64,000 nt of DNA from Linepithema humile (Eukaryota; Arthropoda; Insecta; Hymenoptera; Formicidae). How positions within the stretch are numbered: the first letter of the stretch is position 1; the number at the start of each line of letters is the position of its first letter. The position numbers and the translations under genes are program-made. The DNA is taken from the NCBI RefSeq assembly GCF_040581485.1, contig NC_090130.1, positions 19,285,656 through 19,349,655 on the forward strand, given 5' to 3'. This document shows, one piece after another, positions 57,035 through 64,000 of the stretch. A model generated the notes under the pieces. It made no database searches and was not told where the DNA came from. It saw only the letters and a list, made by a program, of their open reading frames with translations.

Positions 57035-60000
57035 ATCTACTTTAGGAAATGAAGCTGTAGCTTGTTTATATGAAAATCTGTTTATAAGTATGTCAAATAA
57101 TTTCAAATGTAATTATATTACAAAGCGTGGATAAATTGTTAACATTTTTTTACTATAATTAGGACTGAATATTCAGTAGCCTTGATCGAAAAAGAATAAA
57201 TAAAACTGTATGCTTTCGAAATTCTGCGATATAAAAATCTCTAGAAATTATATACTTATAATTTATATAAAATATAAGATACATAATTTCAAAGATTAAA
57301 TTCTATCGCTAACGTAACCATACGAATCGTTGTACGAATTCTGTTCAAGAAATACTGAATTTTGCTGAAGAAAGAAGATATGAAATAGAAGCAGCTAATG
57401 TAATAAAGAAAAAAAAACGAAGATTAATCTAAAATAACTATTGCAATCTATAAAAATTAGTCTTTGATATTAAGAAACGCGCCCGAGCAAACGAGTAACA
57501 AATAATTTCCGAATCTGACACAAATTAAAACGAATTGAAAACTAGTTGAAACGAGTTAAAACGAAAATCTAAGAATGTGAAACCTTTGGTAAAATGACAA
57601 ATACTATGGGATGTTAATACTTCATACTGTCGCGTTTATCAAACATTATTACAGAATTGATGCAAAATTACAACTGATTTTCTATATACATCACATAATA
57701 ATACAGTGCATAATGTCTCTGCTTTACTATCTATATATCATTTATGTACATAGCCAAGTATATATGTATATACATGTATCTGAAGTGAAGGACGCAACAA
57801 ATAAGCTAAAACACACTCAGCTCCACGCCACAGAATACAGTCTCGTCATACCTCGTTGACTCATTAGCTAAAACCAATGCGTACTTGTTTCATACAAGAG
57901 CATAGTGCATCGTACTACAGCGGATCCTGTAACATACTTCGGATTCTTAAAATGTAGCATGATATTCTGTGCCCTCATATGCAGCAAATGCGCACAGATC
58001 CTTTTAGTGTGTTAATAATCTGATCAGAAGGTCAATTTCTTTGTATAAGAAAGTAATTTTAGACTATTTGAATAACAACTCAAATAGTTTACTAAATATA
58101 CAATATCGATGTTTTTTTCTCTCCGACATGCGCTAAGTTTTGTACAAGAAATTACATAGGAATTTTATACGCATTATTTTTGTTATCTTTATACACGCAA
58201 GGATCTAACCATCTATTCTCTAAAATTTGTTAAAAACCCAGTTAAAACCTCTATAGTGATTCTCGCGTTCTCAAAAACTTGAATAAAATGATGTAAAATG
58301 TAGCCGCGTAGTGTAATTATAACGTCTAGTAATAGTCAGGTAAGTCAATGCTGCTGCGCGCGCGCGCGCGCGCGTGTGTGTGTGGGTGTAATTGTATGCA
58401 TGTATGTATATGTGTGTAAATGTACGTATGTACGTGTACATACATACATGATGTATATATGTATATTGGTATATATATTTATGTTTTTTTTCCAAAGGCT
58501 TCACTACTGTATTTTCGAATATGATAGTAAGAGTTAAGTATGAAACGAGACTTAACAATTTACTGCTTCCAAATTGTGTATGTACAAAACTGTATGTAGA
58601 AGTCTGTTAAATATTTACATTCTCGAAAATCTATTAATTTATATTGTGAATCTACTATTATATACTTCGTTATCTACGATAATATATCACTATATAGAAG
58701 AAAAAACGAAATTTTAAAAATCGACTAATGTCACATATTACAATATAATTTAATATTTACTTGTATTAAGAATTATTTTCATCCTTTTAATCACTTATTA
58801 AATACGTAGATGCCTCTTTCAGATGACATGTACATATTTATCTAGTTAGTTACACATGTTTCAGAGAAAATGAGCTTTCTCGATTATACAATAAGAATAT
58901 AGATAACTGATTTAAGCTCTGATTTAAACAATAAACACAAATTTTAAAATGTATAATTTTGTATGCCAAAAATACCTCATACCTCAAATATTAAATGAAA
59001 GTTGTTTACTGATAATTACTAATCCATATATAAATTTGATATGCATATCAATAATGAAAAAATTCCAAACTAATATAATAAACAAATATAATGAAAAAAA
59101 TTATATAAATTTTGTCCAAGCAGAGTGCGTGTATACATTTATTAGCATTAAAAACTGACTAAAATTAATACAAATACTTTTCTGTTATTTGAATAGACTA
59201 ATTAGTTTTCAAATTGTTACATATCATTCTTTTTTCGTCTACAATAGTCTTTTTCAACGTGACACTCTACTAATATTTGTTGAAATTATATCATAGTTTT
59301 TTTATTTTTATAAAAAACTATTCGAAATTTATATCTTCAAAGAAATAGAACTGATACGAGTTTTTACAATTTTATTAAAAATTTTACTTTTGCAACAATT
59401 ACTCCATCTGATGATTTCAGAATGTGTACTTGTGAAGTAAATCTTATATTTTTACAAAATTGAAACATGTAAAATGTTATTGAACGAAGAATTGGCGGTT
59501 TTTACAATAAATGGAGATTTACTAAAAAAAATTTTATTTTTAACGTAAAAATATGACATTATTTTATTACGAAATATTTCTGACAGTAGTGTTTTAGTTT
59601 TGCTTGTTGCAATTTCAGTTTTAACTATTTGGAAATTATAAAAAATATTTGATACGTGGATAGAATATTATCTGCTATTATGTATCACAATTCTAAATAT
59701 ATTTAATAAAAACTGTTTCTCCCAAAATATGTAATTAGCTAGATGAATGTATATTATACAATTAACCTGAAGAAAGGCATCTAAATTGTACATTTAATTA
59801 TTATTTTACATTTATTATGGCACTGTTAGTATGACTTTGTGAAATATATGCCAGTTTTCCCTTCCCATCTTATACAGTTTTTATCAATTTACAACAATTG
59901 GTCATCTCTTTATGTTATCTCATAACTACACTGGTTCCTGATAAGATTCGTCATTAAATGAATGCAGTGATGAAATAAATGCGATATGATACGTATAATG

Positions 60001-61368
60001 ATATGGTAATATATACATGAAATTTTCCTTATTTTTGTTAACCGATCAACATTGGCTACTATATAATAGCATTCTGTAATATTGCATACTATATAATAAA
60101 CTTTAAATTTAAATTTTTTGAATTATGCAATAATAAATAAAACAAAAAAATATACATATCATATATATGTGTATCACACACAGGCATGCGCGCGCGCACA
60201 AGCACCCACATACACAAACACATACACATATATATGTATATATATAATTGCTGTATTTTCACATAAAATCACTGTATACTTTTAGAGAAATCCGCGCAAT
60301 ATAAACAAATTGTTTGAATATTTAAGTATTTAAACAATTAATATAAAACTCATTTAAATAATTTTTTAAAACAATTTTTCATCTTTCTTTATGTAATCAA
60401 ATATAAAAAAGATAATTTAGATATAAATAATTCATAAAGAAAAAGAATAAAATAAGATAAAACAAGTAACAATAAAAATGAGGATAAATATAAAAAATAA
60501 AAAAATAATTTATAATGTAACACTCATAACATTTAATTAAGAAGGAAATCGTACTGACATTGTTCTTTCATTTTCTCAATAAATTTTATATATCAATTTT
60601 TACTAACATATACTACGATAGAAAACTAAATAAAATAAAACGAAAACAACCGTGAAACAAGAAAACGATATATTAATATTATTTATCATATTTTGTATGT
60701 TTAGAATAATTTAGAATAATCAATTAATTAAACAACGTATTACACACATGTATTTAGAAAAAAATTGGGAAAGTATGCTACAATGTGTCAGAAAATTTCA
60801 TGTGATATGCAGCACCATACAAACAACTATAACGGACGAAACAATTCCACAAGTTTCCTATAAATTCCCAATCATTATAAAGTATAAATATATAAATTTT
60901 GTGTTGTTTTGCCTACAAAATGAGTATGAATTGAACTGTTGAATAACTACAGAAATTTGACGATCGACGTTGATAATATATACGAATACCCTAATCCATT
61001 CGCGTAAAGCGTCGTAAGCAGTCCAGTAAAGTATTTGCGTCCATATAATTCTTCTGCCTCATAGAATAATTGTAAAGATTGATATATTATGCATTGTAAC
61101 ATTTTTCATGAGTCGTCAAAGTTCCTACTATAATAAGATTTTTCGCAAGGATAAAATCACTCCTCGCGAAAGTATCTAAATAACTTATTATTTTCACAAA
61201 TAAATTCTACTTTTGATAGAAGAAAGTTCCATGAAACCTTTATTCTTTGGGGCACTCGTTGTACGACAAATAAAAACGACGAAACGTACAACTTTAATCA
61301 CAGATGTCAATTATGCGAATGAACGTTAACTTGAACATTGGCAATGATTATAAAAAGGTACTTGGATC
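57035..61368. other. Long AT-rich stretch, intron- or UTR-like
   Basis: About 4.3 kb with no supported gene. Microsatellites include (GC)n-(GT)n at 58354-58386 and a GC/CA run near 60186-60220. If the exons at 61369 and 51211 belong to one gene, this is its large intron; otherwise part is 3' UTR. Confidence 0.55.
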
Positions 61369-64000
61369 CTATACCTTCTTGCTAATGTCAGTGTTCTTGC
61401 GTTTTCTGCCCCTCCCCCCCCTTGCTGCCTCGCTACTCACAGGATGATTGGTCGTCGGCTCATTCTCTGTTAAGGCAGGAGTGTCTTTTGGACTAGTTTG
61501 ACCAGTTGCAGGTGCAGAGAATCTCTCAACGTACGTCGACCACTTCTCAGAGACTGTGACGCCTTCTCTTTCTCTCTCTCTACAGCCGCTATCCATCGTT
61601 TCGTCACCCTCCGTATCTAACAACTCCATTGTCATTTTACAGTCTTTCTTGTACTGTAACGAAAAAACAAAGCACATAAGACAAAAATAGAACAACTAAT
61701 TTACTATGCATAAGACATTCAATGCTTAGCGTGTTACTATAGACAAATTTAACGAAATTAATTCAGTTTTATCCACAACACTGACTTGTACAATCATGAT
61801 GTACATGGCGTTTCTAAACTGTTTGGTCCAATTTTACTATTTTACGTATTCTATCAATTCAGTCAGTCATTCATTAAAATGATTTGTAATCGTTAGTTAT
61901 GTCAAACATTTTAAAAACATCCTATACATATATGAGTGCATGCGCGCGTGCGTATTTAACTTAAGGGAGTTTTTCCTCATATAAAATCTTGAAATTTTCG
62001 ATTTTTTATTTTTGCAGATTCTAATAGTTACAATTCTTGAAAATGTCCTAAAACAGTGGTTTCCAAAGTGTGCGCCACGGCGCCCCGAGACGCCGCAGGT
62101 TGTTCCCAGGGGCACCGCAAGATATTCGAAAATTGAGTAAGAAGAATAAAAAGCAAGTATCGTGCAAAAATCAAGGGTGGCTGTTTCCAGTTTGATTCCA
62201 AAATTTGAGAAATTGTGTGATAAACAACAGGTTGTGTGGTTAACCATCCCACTAGTAAATGATTATATACATAATACTATAGTAATTATTAAAAAAGAAA
62301 ACAAATATATACTTCTTTTATGAATTTAAACTATATGACTCATTATTTTTTTAACTAATTAACCTAACCTAACTTAACCGCATGAGCAAAAATGCAATTG
62401 TTCAGTATTTTCTGACTTAAAGCGCTGTAAAAAAAATCTTGTACACTGAAGGCGCCGTGAAACGAAAAAGTTTGGGAACCACTGTCCTAAAAGATTTCAA
62501 ATCTTTTCGAAAGATACCAAAAATTCGAAAAATTGAAGGAGCTATAAGCGTTCAACGACGCCAAAATTAAGCGCGCGGAGAACGTTCAGCGAAATTTTAA
62601 ACGCGTTTTTCTCGAAAATATGTTTTCAAAACGCGTGTGCAAGATTGTAAGAAAATTATTGAATCGGTCATCTTGCAATTGTGCATACATTTCGCTACTT
62701 TGTTTTAGGAAATAAATCTCGGATTTCCTGAAATTTCAAAAATTAATATTTTTTACCCTGTAATAAACTGATTTTTAGGCAACAAACCGATTTTTTACTT
62801 TTAACTGATATCATTTTGTTATTTTTCACTTTTTCTTTTCCGAGGCTTATGCCTACTGTAGCGTAGCGCGCGCGCGCGTACACACAAGAGTATACACACA
62901 TACACATACGAGGGGTGTTTCCTAAGTTCTAAGAATTGCGTTCTAATTAAAAAAACAAAAGACTATCGACCAATATTTGCATACGTAGATAAGTTTTGAC
63001 ATATGTGTCTCAGAATGCCAGCCAACAGCAATCAGTATTGTTTGGTCGTTAGAGACAAATATAGACATATTTCTGAGATATTAATATTGCAAATATAGAA
63101 GACACTGTGAAATACTACTCGCCAAACTAAGAATGTTTTAAATTATCTGCACTGAGAATTACTCTTACATCCAGCGCACTCACTTGATCTGACGCACAGC
63201 GATTTTTATTTGTTTCCTGAGTCGAAAAAACCTCTACATGATTTCATTAAAACTAGCCAGCTCTCTCTGACTTCCTATCCAAACGTATGCAAAGATCGTG
63301 TTCGTAATGTTGCCAGTTGGAACTAATCCGCAGTGTGGCGTTAGTTGTTCTGGTTGATTGTCAGATTCAGCTCAAATCAAAGAGAAATGACAAGATGATA
63401 TTTTTATTGCTACTTGATCTTTTAAAATTTATTTCTTGGATTAAGTATGGGTTTGTCATTTCTCTTCGATTTGAGCTGAATTTGACAATCCACCAGAACA
63501 ACCAACACCATGTGGCGGATTAGTACCAACTGGTGACAGAAAGACACGAAGTAGTGGGGGAGTTGGATAGGGCTGAAACCAGCTACAAGCCGTGGGTAAA
63601 AGGCACAAAAGTTTTATGAAGAGAGCTCAAAAGAACTAGTTTTACGCTGGGATAAGTGTATACAATTAAATGGGAATCGTATTGAAAAACTATAGTGTAA
63701 CATAGACAAAAATTTAAATTACAGAATTTAAAACAAAATTTCCAGAACTTTAAAAAACATCCCACGTATACACGTATATAGCTATCACAATATATACGGC
63801 TCCATGTATATATACAGCTATCATAAACTGTATTGTTACATTGAAAATGTCACTGATAATTGTATATTAAATCAAATATCTCCGAGATACTCACTATGTA
63901 TATCTTGAAACAATTTTCATCCGCCATTGCCTTTTCAGCTTTGCGTTGATATGACAATTCAGCTCCTAGTCTCATATACGCTGTAGCACACAATCCACCG
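61369..64000 (-). CDS. Exons of an unrecognised gene entering from the right (partial)
   Basis: Exon 63895-64000 reads GGLCATAYMRLGAELSYQRK and AEKAMADENCFKIYI, in its only open phase, and ends at a strong donor (GTGAGT). Exon 61369-61653 starts after ttcgttacag in the same phase with YKKDCKMTMELLDTEGDETM. It then becomes low-complexity (REREREG, SPKDTPALTENEP, AARGGRGRKRKNTD). It ends either at TAG 61371-61369 (SKKV) or at a phase-0 donor AAG|GTATAG (61375). The second option would join it in phase to the exon at 51211. The C-terminal basic GRKRK run could be a nuclear signal. The family is not recognised. Confidence 0.55.
62054..62484. mobile_element. 431-bp hAT MITE with a transposase-tail remnant
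   Basis: The ends CAGTGGTTTCCAAAGTGTG and CAAACTTTTTCG-type/TTTGGGAACCACTG sequence are inverted over about 16 bp. Both flanks are tcctaaaa (62046-62053 and 62485-62492), a perfect 8-bp duplication. On the plus strand, about 62158-62238 encodes SRVAVSSLIPKFEKLCDKQQ, resembling the last residues of SPIN/ZBED-like hAT transposases. It lies in the intron between the two exons of the minus-strand gene. Confidence 0.92.
62908..63250 (+). pseudogene. mariner transposase remnant
   Basis: cgaggggtgtttcctaagtt (62909) resembles the start of a mariner inverted end. At about 63171-63242 a frame reads HPAHSLDLTHSDFYLFPESK, the mariner block around the third catalytic Asp (usual form SPDLAPSDYHLFP). The rest of the gene is deleted or unreadable. 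Confidence 0.75.
63311..63534. mobile_element. 224-bp foldback MITE
   Basis: The left arm (ttgccagttggaactaatcc through tcaaatcaaagagaaatgac) is mirrored by the right arm (gtcatttctcttcgatttga through tagtaccaactggtgac). Arms are about 85 bp with a T-rich loop. Frames across it are shadows. Confidence 0.85.

Noticed and set aside
61897..62252. 116- and 74-codon minus-strand frames
   Set aside because: They lie across the hAT MITE at 62054-62484. The plus strand instead carries the recognisable transposase tail.

Overview
The window looks like a stretch of an insect nuclear genome. It is AT-rich, its genes carry introns, and it is crowded with animal transposons (hAT, PIF/Harbinger, mariner, piggyBac, Penelope-like, Ty1/copia, Ty3/gypsy) and long inverted-repeat (foldback) elements. 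An ant or other hymenopteran is my best guess from the element mix and the BEN-domain gene; that is inference, not proof. There are no bacterial-type operons, CRISPR arrays or rRNA genes.

Host-type genes are few. At the left edge two genes diverge. One is the first exon of an unrecognised minus-strand gene (1-142). The other is a 10-exon plus-strand gene for a roughly 413-residue BEN-domain protein (650-3608), whose ten exons close perfectly in frame. In the middle lie two truncated, minus-strand copies of the C-terminal exons of an FBXW4-like F-box/WD40 protein (10746-11293 and 22558-26816). The second copy is split by a complete hAT element sitting in its last exon. A lone terminal exon (44113-44324, +) is of unknown family. 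On the right, coding-type exons on the minus strand (49436-51211 and 61369-64000) fit each other in phase and may be one large gene entering from beyond the window.

The rest is layered transposable elements. A Harbinger element (about 4.3-7.6 kb) has a Myb/SANT-like gene and a convergent DDE transposase. From 8.6 to 13.3 kb there are many small foldback elements. A copia element (14287-21166) has both LTRs and a nested chain of insertions inside its primer-binding region, including a Penelope-like remnant and a hAT foldback MITE. A hAT element (22614-25798) lies within the second FBXW4 copy. A gypsy element (28886-38640) has a tRNA-Lys-type primer-binding site, gag, protease-RT-RNase H-integrase and an extra downstream ORF. 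Its 3' LTR was hit by a 3.1 kb near-perfect palindromic hAT and then ends at a second, 5.2 kb hAT with about 1 kb inverted arms and an almost intact transposase.

The most unusual signal is this last hAT family, with ends CAGTGATGCG. It has four copies in the window, three with perfect 8-bp target duplications. In the two large copies the arms are themselves inverted repeats, carrying a module that resembles a type II (Ser/Leu-like) tRNA followed by T-runs. From 46.9 kb to the right end the sequence is mostly AT-rich intron-like DNA with microsatellites, further foldback elements, a piggyBac tail and a mariner fragment.
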